From: Dethiothermospora halolimnae
GTDB lineage: Bacteria > Bacillota > Clostridia > Tissierellales > VENL01
Assembly (NCBI RefSeq): GCF_037577855.1
Contig: NZ_JBAKFX010000011.1
Span: 19,874-83,873, forward strand
Direction: 5' to 3'
Length of the DNA stretch: 64,000 nt
Positions 8,618 through 17,583 of this stretch are shown here, piece by piece (position 1 is the stretch's first letter; the number at the start of each line of letters is the position of its first letter). The notes under the pieces were generated by a model. It was not told where the DNA came from, made no database searches, and was given only the letters and a program-made list of their open reading frames with translations. Position numbers and translations under genes: made by a program.

Positions 8618-9874
8618 TTATTTAATAATTCCAGCTGCTATTTTAACATTCCTCTGATGTATATCATCTACTTGACCATCCTTGTGCCTTGTACTATTAT
8701 AAAAATGAAGATCAAAGTGACCATCAGCTCCATTATCTTTTATATAATCAAAATTAATACCACTTCCATAGTCACCACTTCTCCATGAAGTGTACTCACC
8801 TGCTAAGGCTTTATCATTTCCCGCATGGGGTTTCCCGGCTAAACTTGCAGCAATTCTTCTTCCATCTAACTCTATAATTACAGGTCTTTTCTCCCAATCT
8901 AAATTTCCACCCCAGATACTTTTCATTACTTCCGTATCATTATATGTTAATGTTTCAACATCTGCATGGTTAGCTCCGGTTGTTCTTTTTAACATAAAAG
9001 ACTTCCCCGTATAAAAATCTGTAACTTCCATTTCAGTACCAATTGGAATTAGGTATTGAGACCCTTTCCACCAATCAAGATACTCACCATATTTTTGTCC
9101 CAATGTATCCATAATAGGTATATTATATACCGGTACCTTAACTTCATCCCCTATATCTAATGAAGTTTTTTCATTTGCATTATTGACTTCTAATATTTTA
9201 CTTACCGTTACCCCATACTGATTTGCTATCTTCCAGAAAGTATCCCCAGATTTTACAGTGTGAATATCATATGTAACTGTCACATTAGGCTGCTTTATAT
9301 CATCTATTGTAATAGAGTCTTTAGTATCATCTATACTGTTAGGAATAATTAGCTTCTGACCAATATATATTGTAGAGTCTTCACTAAGATTATTTGTTTC
9401 TAATAAACTAGAAAAGGATACATTGAGTTTTTCACTTATAATCCAAGGGGTATCATTTTTTTCAACTATATAGTATTTACCCTCATCTAAACTTTCATTA
9501 TTTTCTATAGCAATTGGTATCTTTAAAGGTTGTCCAATGCGAATCTCTGAATTTTCATCTAAGTTATTCATTGTCATTAACTCATTTAATGAAACATTGA
9601 ATTTATTGCTTATTATCCAGAGGGTGTCCCCAGACTGTACACTATAGCTTTGATAGTCAGGGATTTTAATTTCATCTCCAATATTAAGTACTGTATATTC
9701 ATCTGCATTATTTATACCCAATAAATCATTAATATCAACATTATACTTTTGACTAATTTTCCAATAGGTCTCCCCCGATTGAACACTATGTGTTATTGCG
9801 AAACCTGTGGCAGATGTCCCAATAATAGTAATTGCTAATGCTCCAGTTAATACTTTTTTTATCATTTTCTTCAA
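8618..9874 (-). CDS. Secreted protein with four LysM domains and a conserved C-terminal domain
   Basis: A 418-residue exported protein expected to bind peptidoglycan or the spore surface. The signal peptide (about 1-26) is followed by four LysM repeats (about 28-72, 76-119, 133-176, 205-248), each with the pattern V..GDT.W.I and a final LxIGxxLKIP. The C-terminal 150 residues (TTGANHADVETLTYNDT, DWEKRPVIIELDGRRIA, FDLHFYNSTRHKDGQVD) form a domain I have seen in other Firmicute LysM proteins but cannot assign an activity to. The TTG start has GGAGGG six bases upstream. It is a single gene. Confidence 0.8.
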   Translation of the reverse strand: MKKMIKKVLTGALAITIIGTSATGFAITHSVQSGETYWKISQKYNVDINDLLGINNADEYTVLNIGDEIKIPDYQSYSVQSGDTLWIISNKFNVSLNELMTMNNLDENSEIRIGQPLKIPIAIENNESLDEGKYYIVEKNDTPWIISEKLNVSFSSLLETNNLSEDSTIYIGQKLIIPNSIDDTKDSITIDDIKQPNVTVTYDIHTVKSGDTFWKIANQYGVTVSKILEVNNANEKTSLDIGDEVKVPVYNIPIMDTLGQKYGEYLDWWKGSQYLIPIGTEMEVTDFYTGKSFMLKRTTGANHADVETLTYNDTEVMKSIWGGNLDWEKRPVIIELDGRRIAASLAGKPHAGNDKALAGEYTSWRSGDYGSGINFDYIKDNGADGHFDLHFYNSTRHKDGQVDDIHQRNVKIAAGIIK

Positions 9875-9969
9875 GTTTATCCCTCCAATTTTATTACTAA
9901 ATATATTTCTACATATATTACAAATTCGTTATATATAAGTTTTTCCCTCTATGTAATAATTGGTCAAAA

Positions 9970-10005
9970 AACCAAAATAACCAGCTAAAGCTGGTTATTT
10001 GGGTT
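9970..10005. terminator. Terminator of the PrcB-domain gene
   Basis: Hairpin AAATAACCAGC/GCTGGTTATTT with flanking extension AACC...GGTT, overlapping the stop codon of the minus-strand gene and preceding TTTTTGACC on that strand. Confidence 0.7.
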
Positions 10006-10438
10006 GATTATATTCTACTTCTAACTTTATATTCTTAGGCAGTTCTTTAAGATTTGTCTTTACAACTGTATATGGATATGTAATCACTTGAGGTACAACT
10101 TCATCGGGCTTAGGGTCTTTGTATTTAGCATAAACTATTAAACCAAAGTCATCATCTTTACTGACTTTTTCAATCTTATCTATTGTTACAGAATATCCAC
10201 CGGTGTTTTTTTCTCCCCTTGTAACTACTACATAAATATCCTCATTCATCCTACATGCCAATGCCCGTTCTTGCTGTAAATAGTTAGGAAGTGCTTCTTT
10301 AAGTTTTTTTGGAATATCATTTTTATCTACGGCACTAAACTTCACTTGCGCATCACCTTCATTAGAAATTAGTTTTGGAATAAATATAATACAAAGAACT
10401 ACTATTACTATTATAGCAAGTATCCAAGGTCTTTTCAC
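9995..10438 (-). CDS. PrcB C-terminal-domain lipidless exported protein
   Basis: A 147-residue protein with one N-terminal hydrophobic segment (about 5-23) and an extracytoplasmic domain. The segment NTGGYSVTIDKIEKV (about 80-95) matches the core of the PrcB_C domain found in Treponema PrcB, a partner of a protease, and in many Firmicute proteins of unknown role. The GTG start has GGAGGGG five bases upstream. No neighbour suggests a protease partner directly, though an S41 protease lies 8 kb away. Confidence 0.7.
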   Translation of the reverse strand: MKRPWILAIIVIVVLCIIFIPKLISNEGDAQVKFSAVDKNDIPKKLKEALPNYLQQERALACRMNEDIYVVVTRGEKNTGGYSVTIDKIEKVSKDDDFGLIVYAKYKDPKPDEVVPQVITYPYTVVKTNLKELPKNIKLEVEYNQPK

Positions 10439-10529
10439 CCAATCCCCTCCTTGTTTTTGTTAAAACATCATTCTTTTTACTATAATATTCTTTGGATTGT
10501 TGTAATATGAGTGAAAAATAAAAAAACCG

Positions 10530-10665
10530 TTGGGGGATTACGAATCCCCCACAACAAAATAGTGCAAAGTTCATAGTACAAGGTGCAGGGTAAAAAAAGG
10601 ACAGGGACTGGATAAATCCAGTCCCTACCTTATCTATTCTTTATTCTCTATTATTTATTATTTAT
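10530..10665. repeat. P3 hairpin, P2-family palindrome and isolated type A arm
   Basis: TGGGGGATT/AATCCCCCA hairpin at about 10530-10552, the palindrome GGGACTGGATAAATCCAGTCCC at about 10605-10626, then a stretch of ATTCTTTATTCTCTATT that is the right arm of a type A element without its core. The arm runs into the last codons of the transketolase C-terminal gene. Confidence 0.65.
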
Positions 10666-11589
10666 CTTTTTAGCTTTCTCTACAATAGCATCAGCTGTTA
10701 TTTGATACTTTTTAAGTAATTCTTCTCCATTACCCGACTCTCCAAATGTATCATTTACTCCTACCCTTGCCATTGGTACTGGAGAGTTTTCTACTATTAC
10801 CTCTGCTACTGCACTGCCTAATCCACCTATTATATTATGTTCCTCAGCAGTCACTATAGCCCCTGTTTCTTTTGCTGCTTTTATAATAATTTCTTTATCT
10901 ATTGGTTTTATAGTATGTATATCTATAACTCTTGCATCTATTCCTTGTTCTTTTAATATTTCACTAGCTTCTATAGCCATACTAACTGTTATACCTGATG
11001 CTATTATTGCTACATCGTTACCTTCTTTTAAAGTTTTCCCCTTTCCAAGTTCAAACTTATAATTGCTTTCATCATATATAACCGGCACCTTACTCCTACC
11101 AAGTCTTATATATGCAGGACCTTCATATTCTGCCATTTTTATTATAGCAGCTTTAGCTTCAATAGCATCAGCTGGATTTATTACAACCATATTAGGTATT
11201 GATCTCATTATACTTATATCCTCTAAAGCCTGATGAGATGCCCCATCTTCACCTACTGTTAATCCCGCATGGGTAGCTGCTATCTTTACATTTACTTTAG
11301 GATAAGCAACCGAATTTCTAATTATTTCAAAGGCTCTACCTGTTGCGAACATTGCAAATGTACTTGCAAATGGTATCTTACCAGTAGTAGCTAATCCAAC
11401 AGCAGTTCCTATAAGGTTTTGTTCCGCTATTCCCACATTAAAAAATCTCTCCGGATATTCTTTACCAAATCCCGCAGTTTTAGTTGATTTAGATAAATCA
11501 GCATCCAAAACTACTACATTTTTATTTTTTTCACCTAATTCCAACAATGCTTGTCCATATGCTTCCCTTGTTGCTACTTTTTTAGTCAT
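10651..11589 (-). CDS. Transketolase, C-terminal subunit
   Basis: Pyrimidine-binding and C-terminal part of a split transketolase (312 residues) in the non-oxidative pentose phosphate pathway. It shows VVLDADLSKSTKTAGF, the FNVGIAEQNLIG glutamate motif that activates thiamine diphosphate, and the ATHAGLTVGEDGASHQ stretch typical of transketolase. The ATG overlaps the stop codon of the N-terminal subunit by one base (TAATG), so the two are coupled. The last residues (INNK) are encoded by a type A repeat arm. Confidence 0.93.
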   Translation of the reverse strand: MTKKVATREAYGQALLELGEKNKNVVVLDADLSKSTKTAGFGKEYPERFFNVGIAEQNLIGTAVGLATTGKIPFASTFAMFATGRAFEIIRNSVAYPKVNVKIAATHAGLTVGEDGASHQALEDISIMRSIPNMVVINPADAIEAKAAIIKMAEYEGPAYIRLGRSKVPVIYDESNYKFELGKGKTLKEGNDVAIIASGITVSMAIEASEILKEQGIDARVIDIHTIKPIDKEIIIKAAKETGAIVTAEEHNIIGGLGSAVAEVIVENSPVPMARVGVNDTFGESGNGEELLKKYQITADAIVEKAKKINNK

Positions 11590-12410
11590 TATTTGTCACC
11601 TCCAAGTTCTGAAAGGGCTATTTTAAATTCTTCATCGTTTGGTGCCTTACCATGCCAACCAGCTTCATCTTCCATAAATGAGACCCCTTTACCTTTTATA
11701 GTATTAGCTATTATTATTGTTGGCTTACCCTTAGTTTCTTTTCCACCATCTATTGCATTAAAGATTTCTTCAAAATTATGTCCATCTATTTTTATAACAT
11801 TCCATCCAAAGGCTTCAAACTTTTTGTCTACAGGCTCTACATTTATAACCTCTTCATTTTTCCCATCAATTTGTAATCCATTATGGTCTAAAAATGCTAT
11901 TAAATTATCAAGTTTATAATGAGCTGAAAACATTGCAGCTTCCCACACCATACCTTCTTGTATTTCACCATCACCTAATATCGTATAAACTCTATAATCC
12001 TTATTGTCTAGTTTGGCAGATAATGCCATTCCATTTGATATCGAAAGACCTTGTCCCAAAGAACCTGTTGACATATCAACCCCAGGTGTACCCTTTTTAT
12101 CGGGATGTCCCTGTAACATTGACCCAGTCTTTCTTAATTTCATCAGCTCTTCTTTAGGGAAAAATCCTTTTTCAGCCAATGCAGCATATAATACAGGAGC
12201 AGCATGACCCTTTGATAAGACAAATCTATCCCTCTCTTCCCAATTTGGATCTTTAGGATCTATATTCATCTCTTTAAAAAATAGTGCAGTTACTATCTCA
12301 GTAGATGAAAGAGAGCCCCCGGGATGACCTGAACCTGATTCATGTAGCATTTTAATAATATCTTGTCTTATAACCTTTGATGTTTCTTTTAACTCATTAT
12401 AGTTTTTCAT
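11589..12410 (-). CDS. Transketolase, N-terminal subunit
   Basis: Thiamine diphosphate-binding half of the split enzyme, 273 residues. The binding motif begins GDGEIQEGMVWEAAM and runs to LDHNGLQIDG; the substrate-side motif is SGHPGGSLSS, and VLSKGHAAP is also present. The ATG at 12410 is chosen because AGGAGGAAGATT precedes it; the reading frame is open further upstream but has no ribosome site there. Split transketolases are usual in anaerobic Firmicutes. It follows the YitT gene by 10 bases in a six-gene operon. Confidence 0.94.
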   Translation of the reverse strand: MKNYNELKETSKVIRQDIIKMLHESGSGHPGGSLSSTEIVTALFFKEMNIDPKDPNWEERDRFVLSKGHAAPVLYAALAEKGFFPKEELMKLRKTGSMLQGHPDKKGTPGVDMSTGSLGQGLSISNGMALSAKLDNKDYRVYTILGDGEIQEGMVWEAAMFSAHYKLDNLIAFLDHNGLQIDGKNEEVINVEPVDKKFEAFGWNVIKIDGHNFEEIFNAIDGGKETKGKPTIIIANTIKGKGVSFMEDEAGWHGKAPNDEEFKIALSELGGDK

Positions 12411-12420
12411 AATCTTCCTC

Positions 12421-13290
12421 CTATTCTGTTGTAATTTTCTTAAATCCTTCTCCCAAAACTTCATGGGTATCAGTAACCATAACAAAGGCCCTTGGGTCTA
12501 TTGTATGGACTAATTTTTTAAGTTTAGTTAACTGGGACCTATTTACTATACATAATAAAACATCCCTTTCCTCGCCGGTATACATACCTTCTCCCTTTAG
12601 TACGGTAACTCCTCTATCTATTTCTTCTAATATAGCTTTTCCCATATTTTGTGGGTCATTTGAAATTATAAAGAAAGCTTTAGCATATCCAAACCCTTCA
12701 AGTATAAGATCTATAACCTTAACTAATATATATAGCGCTATTACTGAATATAATCCTGTTTCTATTTTTCTATCGACTATACCAGAAGTTACTACTACAC
12801 AAAAGTCAATTATCATCATATAGGTTGCAACGGTTAATCCAGGAAAATATTTATTCAGTATAGCTCCAGCTAAATCAGTTCCCCCTGTTGTTCCTCCAAA
12901 TTTAAATACTATTCCTAAACCTAGTCCTATTAATACACCACCAAAGATTGCCGCCAAAAGTAACTCTGTTGTTGCTGCCTTTGCTGGTATAACCCGAATA
13001 AAAAGAGATAAAGCAAGGGTAGCATACAATGTTTTAGCTCCAAATGATTTCCCTAAAACTATAACACCACCTATAAATAGGGGTATATTTACTACTAGAT
13101 TGGTTACATCAACAGATATAAGACCACCAGTTAACTTTTTTATAACTATTCCAAGACCGGTTACTCCTCCTGGAGCAATAGTGTTTGGGTCAAGGAACAT
13201 ATTTATTGAAATAGCCATAACAACAGTACCTATTGTTATACCTACATAGTCTATAAGATATCTATACCACCTTTTATTAACCTTTTCCAT
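12421..13290 (-). CDS. YitT family membrane protein
   Basis: A 289-residue integral membrane protein with about five or six transmembrane segments (about 15-190), then a soluble C-terminal DUF2179 domain (about 205-285, ISNDPQNMGKAILEEIDRGV). The family is widespread in Firmicutes and its transport role is not settled. The glycine-rich segment FKFGGTTGGTDLAGAIL is characteristic. The ATG at 13290 follows AGGAGGAATACAG. It is in an operon between tagA and transketolase. Confidence 0.88.
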   Translation of the reverse strand: MEKVNKRWYRYLIDYVGITIGTVVMAISINMFLDPNTIAPGGVTGLGIVIKKLTGGLISVDVTNLVVNIPLFIGGVIVLGKSFGAKTLYATLALSLFIRVIPAKAATTELLLAAIFGGVLIGLGLGIVFKFGGTTGGTDLAGAILNKYFPGLTVATYMMIIDFCVVVTSGIVDRKIETGLYSVIALYILVKVIDLILEGFGYAKAFFIISNDPQNMGKAILEEIDRGVTVLKGEGMYTGEERDVLLCIVNRSQLTKLKKLVHTIDPRAFVMVTDTHEVLGEGFKKITTE

Positions 13291-13324
13291 CTGTATTCCT
13301 CCTCTTTTGTTGTCAATATAGTGT

Positions 13325-14092
13325 TTATTCAATAACATCCTGTGATGAAAATAGTATTTTAAACATAAATAAAGGCAACACCATTTGCCTTTTAATCCTC
13401 TTAGGATCTTTTATTAACCTATAAAACCATTCCAAACCAAGTTTTTGATATATATCAGGTGCCCTTTTTACCATTCCTGCCAAGATATCCATTGTTCCTC
13501 CATTACCTATTATAACTTTACAATTTAATTTATCCTTATTTTCATGTATCCACTTTTCTTGTTTTGGTGCCCCAAGACCTACAAATAACATATGGGCTCC
13601 TGATTTATTTATTTCCTCAATAACTTTCTTTTCTTCATTGTGCCCCGGTTGACTTATATGGGTCCCTTTGAAATATCCATTATGGAAACCTACTATATTT
13701 ACATTAGGATATTCTTTAATTATATTTTCTTTTGCCTGTTTAGCTACCCCTTCTTTCCCTCCTAAAAGAAAAACATTATATTTTTCCTTATTAGCCAATT
13801 TAAGCATCTCTATAGATAAATCAAAGCCTGTTACCCTTTCTGGTAATGGTCTCTTTTTTATTTTAGATGCATATATAAGCCCTATTCCATCGGCAATAAC
13901 TAAATCCCCATCATTTATTATCTTCCTAAGAAAATTATCATCTTTAGCTGCCATAACTATTTCAGTATTAGGGGTATATATAGCTTTTGGATTATTATCA
14001 TTTGATTTTAGAAATTCTTTCACTTTATTAATGGCTCCGTCTAGAGTAGTTTTATTTATTTTTACACCAAAAATCTTTATATTTTCTTCCAT
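13325..14092 (-). CDS. tagA: WecG/TagA/CpsF family glycosyltransferase
   Basis: Probably transfers N-acetylmannosamine (or a related sugar) to undecaprenyl-PP-GlcNAc, starting a wall teichoic acid or secondary polysaccharide linkage unit. It has 255 residues with family motifs TPNTEIV, ADGIGLIYASK, RVTGFDL, LLGGKEGVA, VGLGAPKQEKWI and GNGGTMDILAG. AAGGGGG site before the ATG. Next to csaB, which fits synthesis of a pyruvylated cell wall polymer. The acceptor and donor cannot be read from sequence. Confidence 0.9.
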   Translation of the reverse strand: MEENIKIFGVKINKTTLDGAINKVKEFLKSNDNNPKAIYTPNTEIVMAAKDDNFLRKIINDGDLVIADGIGLIYASKIKKRPLPERVTGFDLSIEMLKLANKEKYNVFLLGGKEGVAKQAKENIIKEYPNVNIVGFHNGYFKGTHISQPGHNEEKKVIEEINKSGAHMLFVGLGAPKQEKWIHENKDKLNCKVIIGNGGTMDILAGMVKRAPDIYQKLGLEWFYRLIKDPKRIKRQMVLPLFMFKILFSSQDVIE

Positions 14093-14113
14093 AATCTTAC
14101 CCCCTTAAATATT

Positions 14114-15199
14114 CTATTTTTCCAGTAGTTCTATTGCCTTTTTAGAAGTTAACAGAACTTTCTCTTCTAATTCCTTCTTTTTTTCTGTTAACTTCTCTTT
14201 ATACTTTTCCCTATTATTTAGCACATCGCTTATATGCAAACACAAATTTGTAGAATCAATCTCTTCAATAGGTCCATTATTAACTCCCTCAATAGAGTCT
14301 AAAAACCCCTTAACCTTTGGATCATATTCTATTCCCACCATTGGAACGTTAGAAATAGCTGCAAAGATTAAAGCATGTAATCTAACTCCGACTAATAAGT
14401 CAAGTCTACTTATTAAACCTAATACCTCCTTAGGTGTATAATGTTTCTCTATAACTTCTGGCTGGAATTCACATAACTTTTTGATTTCCAATGAAATTTT
14501 CACATCATCGGGATATTTCATTGGAATCAAAACAGTCTTTATATTTTCCTTTTCAAAATGATCTATTACTTTTGATATCTCTCTTTTAGTTCTATCATCA
14601 TTTTTCCAATTTCTTACGGAAAATCCTATGATTTTTTTATCTGTATTTAATCCTTCATTAGAAATTATCTCATCTATTCGTTTTTCATTAGTTGGTTTCA
14701 TAGTGAATGTTGCATCCCCAGTAACTAAAACATTTTCTGTTATATTTAATCGTTTAAGTTCCTTTTTTGCCTCTTGATCCCTTAGATGTATTAGGTCCAC
14801 TTTACTAACCAATAATTTTATTAATAATTTATTAAACCGTCTATTCACAGGTCCGTATCCACTACAATAAAACATAATTTTCTTACCAAACAGTTTGGCT
14901 AGAAAAATTAGGCCTAAGTAGAAAATCAATGACTTGCTACTGGTAACATCCTGTAAAAGGGAGCCACCTCCAAATATTAATAAATCACAATCTTTCATAG
15001 TTTTTATAATACTAAATATCCTCGACCTACTTATGGCCTTAACATTATAATTTTCTCTAGTAAACTGAGAGTTATATGTTAATACTGAAATATCTGTGTT
15101 TGATTTAAACCTTTTTATATTATCTATTATAGATGCTAATATTGCTTCATCCCCTACATTATCAAAACCATAGTACCCACATATAAATACCTTATTCAT
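14114..15199 (-). CDS. csaB: Polysaccharide pyruvyl transferase CsaB
   Basis: Adds a pyruvyl ketal to a secondary cell wall polymer, the modification recognised by S-layer homology (SLH) domains. It has 361 residues and starts with the family motif CGYYGFDNVGDEAILAS; further markers are FGGGSLLQD, LRDQEA and VGVRLHALIFA. The ATG overlaps the end of the DUF5693 gene by 8 bases. Its presence suggests SLH-anchored surface proteins elsewhere in the genome; none is encoded here. Confidence 0.93.
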   Translation of the reverse strand: MNKVFICGYYGFDNVGDEAILASIIDNIKRFKSNTDISVLTYNSQFTRENYNVKAISRSRIFSIIKTMKDCDLLIFGGGSLLQDVTSSKSLIFYLGLIFLAKLFGKKIMFYCSGYGPVNRRFNKLLIKLLVSKVDLIHLRDQEAKKELKRLNITENVLVTGDATFTMKPTNEKRIDEIISNEGLNTDKKIIGFSVRNWKNDDRTKREISKVIDHFEKENIKTVLIPMKYPDDVKISLEIKKLCEFQPEVIEKHYTPKEVLGLISRLDLLVGVRLHALIFAAISNVPMVGIEYDPKVKGFLDSIEGVNNGPIEEIDSTNLCLHISDVLNNREKYKEKLTEKKKELEEKVLLTSKKAIELLEK

Positions 15200-17345
15200 T
15201 CACTTTTGCCCCTCTCACATTGTTAATAATCCTGATTAAGATTTCTAAGGCTATAATAGCAATTATGCCCAATATTCCTCCTAATATTATTCCATAGATA
15301 GTTCTAACTGATGACAAATATAAGGGGCTTCTTAAATGACTAAAGGTATTAAGTACTGAAGTAAATCCTATACTTCCAGCAAAAGCAAATGGTAATATGA
15401 ATTTATCATACTTTTTATATGCCATATATATACATGCTATTATTGATGGAAATGCTATTAAAAACTCTTTATTTCTAGGCCTTGCCAATAATTCGTTTTC
15501 TAAAAAGTTTCTAAAAATCATTTCAAGGTTAGTTGGTTGTATCTCAGTTTCATGACCTGTTCTTGCTATATAAATATAACCCACTACCAATAAAACTAGT
15601 CCACCGATTACATACTTGATCTTTATATTAGTATCTAAAAATGTTACTATTTCTTTTTTCTTAATCCCCGGTCTATCTAGTTTTTGTGATGGCCTATTAT
15701 ATCCAAATTCTGAGAAGTATAATAAAACAAATATAATCATAGGCAATAATTGACTTATTTTTACTCCTCTATAAATGTCAATTTCTAACAAATATTTTAT
15801 ATCAGATAATATAGAGCCAATATATAGACCTCCAACAAGGGCAATAAATACAGAAATAACCAATGTTACCATTGAGTCTAATATAACCTTTTTCATATCC
15901 CTTTTCTTGTTTTTGTTAATACTGATTTTTCTTGATTTTCTTATTACATATAAGGAACTTAATCCTGGAAATATTATAGCAGATCCTAATGCCAATACCT
16001 TATCTGCTAGACTAGGAGCAAAATAAACCGCTCCAAATATACACACTATACTAAATATAGCTATAGCTATTTCTATTCTATCATCTAACTTAATTAATCC
16101 CCTCAATAATATCATTCCAAATATAACTAACCCCATACCTAGTAATCCTAATCTTAAAGGTCCAATATCATTATTAGCCATCACTGTTGAGGTTCCTATA
16201 GATATATTGTGTTCAGCTAATCTATCTTTAAGACTATCAAAGGTTCTCTGATACTCTTCAATATCAGTTACATATTTGTATTCATCATATTTGAAGCCTC
16301 TAAAGTATACGGCCCTAATATTTCTTTCTGTTATAGCCCTATACATAGCATTTTCTATTTCTTCTGCTCCTTCATAATTATAATATTTGTATCGTATCTG
16401 AACCCAGTCCCATACTGAAAACACACGGACACTATTATAATCTATTTTAGGAATTAGTTCACCCATTCCTTCCTGCTTTATATGTTGCCTTTGAACAACA
16501 TCCTCCACAATACCAACTTTTATATCACTATCTTTTAGATATTCAACTAATTCCCCTTGAGAACCCCCATGGCCCAATACTTCTTTACCTGAAAAAATCA
16601 TAGTAGATGGTTTAATATTAAATTTTTTAGTTTCATTTATATAGGCATCTACCAACTTATTTGGATATCTAGAAAAATTTTTGGGTCTAGGAACTACCTT
16701 TAATCCACTGGATTTTATTAACTCTACCTTTTCTTTATCAAACCCTAGTCCAATACTGTCCACCTCTGATGTGACTAATCTATCTTCTGCTCTAACTATC
16801 TTTCCATTTACATCCTTAATTGACTGTGCTGTAGTAAATAAAGCCTCTTCCGCTTTTCCATCAACTATGATAAAAGACCTTTCCCCTTCTATGATACTAT
16901 AAAAGTCAGTTGGGTATCTTTCAGTAAGTCCATCTTTTATAAAATCAAGTAGCCTCTGGGACTTTGTTATAGCTACTAAATCAAATTTATCTATTTCTTC
17001 ATTATCAACTTTGTCTATAAATTCCTTTGGATAGTTTTCTTTCCAATCTAACTGGTTAATAATATTTTCCACCATTTTTATTTCTATCTCTTCATTCTCC
17101 TTTTCCAAAGAAGCAAAGGATTCCTCTTCTATGGCAACCGAATTAGCCCCCATACTTTTTAACCTTTTAAACCACCATCCTAAATCTTCATCGGATTGTT
17201 TTGCTAATTTTTCTATATCATAATAATCTAAAATAATTTCTACACCTTTATTATTTGATTCAATCTTAGCTCTATCGTATATAGTAAAAACCATAGTAAA
17301 TAAACTAATTATTATTATTCCAATAGCTAATAATCTCTTTTTCAT
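15192..17345 (-). CDS. DUF5693 family polytopic membrane protein
   Basis: 717 residues: one N-terminal membrane segment (about 5-24), a large extracytoplasmic domain (about 25-395), then roughly nine membrane segments to the C-terminus. The domain includes GHGGSQGELVEYLKDSDI, VWDWVQIRYKYY and AVYFRGFKYD. Proteins of this type are commonly encoded next to csaB in anaerobic Firmicutes, so a role in wall polymer transfer or pyruvylation is a reasonable guess from context only. First gene of a tight operon running to transketolase. AAAGGGGAG site precedes the ATG. Confidence 0.82.
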   Translation of the reverse strand: MKKRLLAIGIIIISLFTMVFTIYDRAKIESNNKGVEIILDYYDIEKLAKQSDEDLGWWFKRLKSMGANSVAIEEESFASLEKENEEIEIKMVENIINQLDWKENYPKEFIDKVDNEEIDKFDLVAITKSQRLLDFIKDGLTERYPTDFYSIIEGERSFIIVDGKAEEALFTTAQSIKDVNGKIVRAEDRLVTSEVDSIGLGFDKEKVELIKSSGLKVVPRPKNFSRYPNKLVDAYINETKKFNIKPSTMIFSGKEVLGHGGSQGELVEYLKDSDIKVGIVEDVVQRQHIKQEGMGELIPKIDYNSVRVFSVWDWVQIRYKYYNYEGAEEIENAMYRAITERNIRAVYFRGFKYDEYKYVTDIEEYQRTFDSLKDRLAEHNISIGTSTVMANNDIGPLRLGLLGMGLVIFGMILLRGLIKLDDRIEIAIAIFSIVCIFGAVYFAPSLADKVLALGSAIIFPGLSSLYVIRKSRKISINKNKKRDMKKVILDSMVTLVISVFIALVGGLYIGSILSDIKYLLEIDIYRGVKISQLLPMIIFVLLYFSEFGYNRPSQKLDRPGIKKKEIVTFLDTNIKIKYVIGGLVLLVVGYIYIARTGHETEIQPTNLEMIFRNFLENELLARPRNKEFLIAFPSIIACIYMAYKKYDKFILPFAFAGSIGFTSVLNTFSHLRSPLYLSSVRTIYGIILGGILGIIAIIALEILIRIINNVRGAKVNE

Positions 17346-17530
17346 ATAATTCTCCCCTTTCGTATATTATGTTTTTTTATCTTATAGTTCAGTTTTTATA
17401 ATACAATAATTCCCAAACTTCTTAAAAACACAGTGTAATTATATCAGAATTTCGTATAACTTACCATAATTTAACCAAAGTTTTGACAAAATAGTAGTAT
17501 TATAATCTTATATATTACCTATACATAAGT

Positions 17531-17560
17531 AATTCGAGGGAATATTCCCCTCGAATCTTT
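17531..17560. terminator. Hairpin after the phosphodiester glycosidase gene
   Basis: Arms ATTCGAGGG/CCCTCGAAT with AATATTC between, 24 bases after the stop of the minus-strand gene. On the minus strand it is followed by ACTTATG rather than a long T-run, so activity is uncertain. Confidence 0.5.
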
Positions 17561-17583
17561 ATAAAAATTATATACCTTTATTA

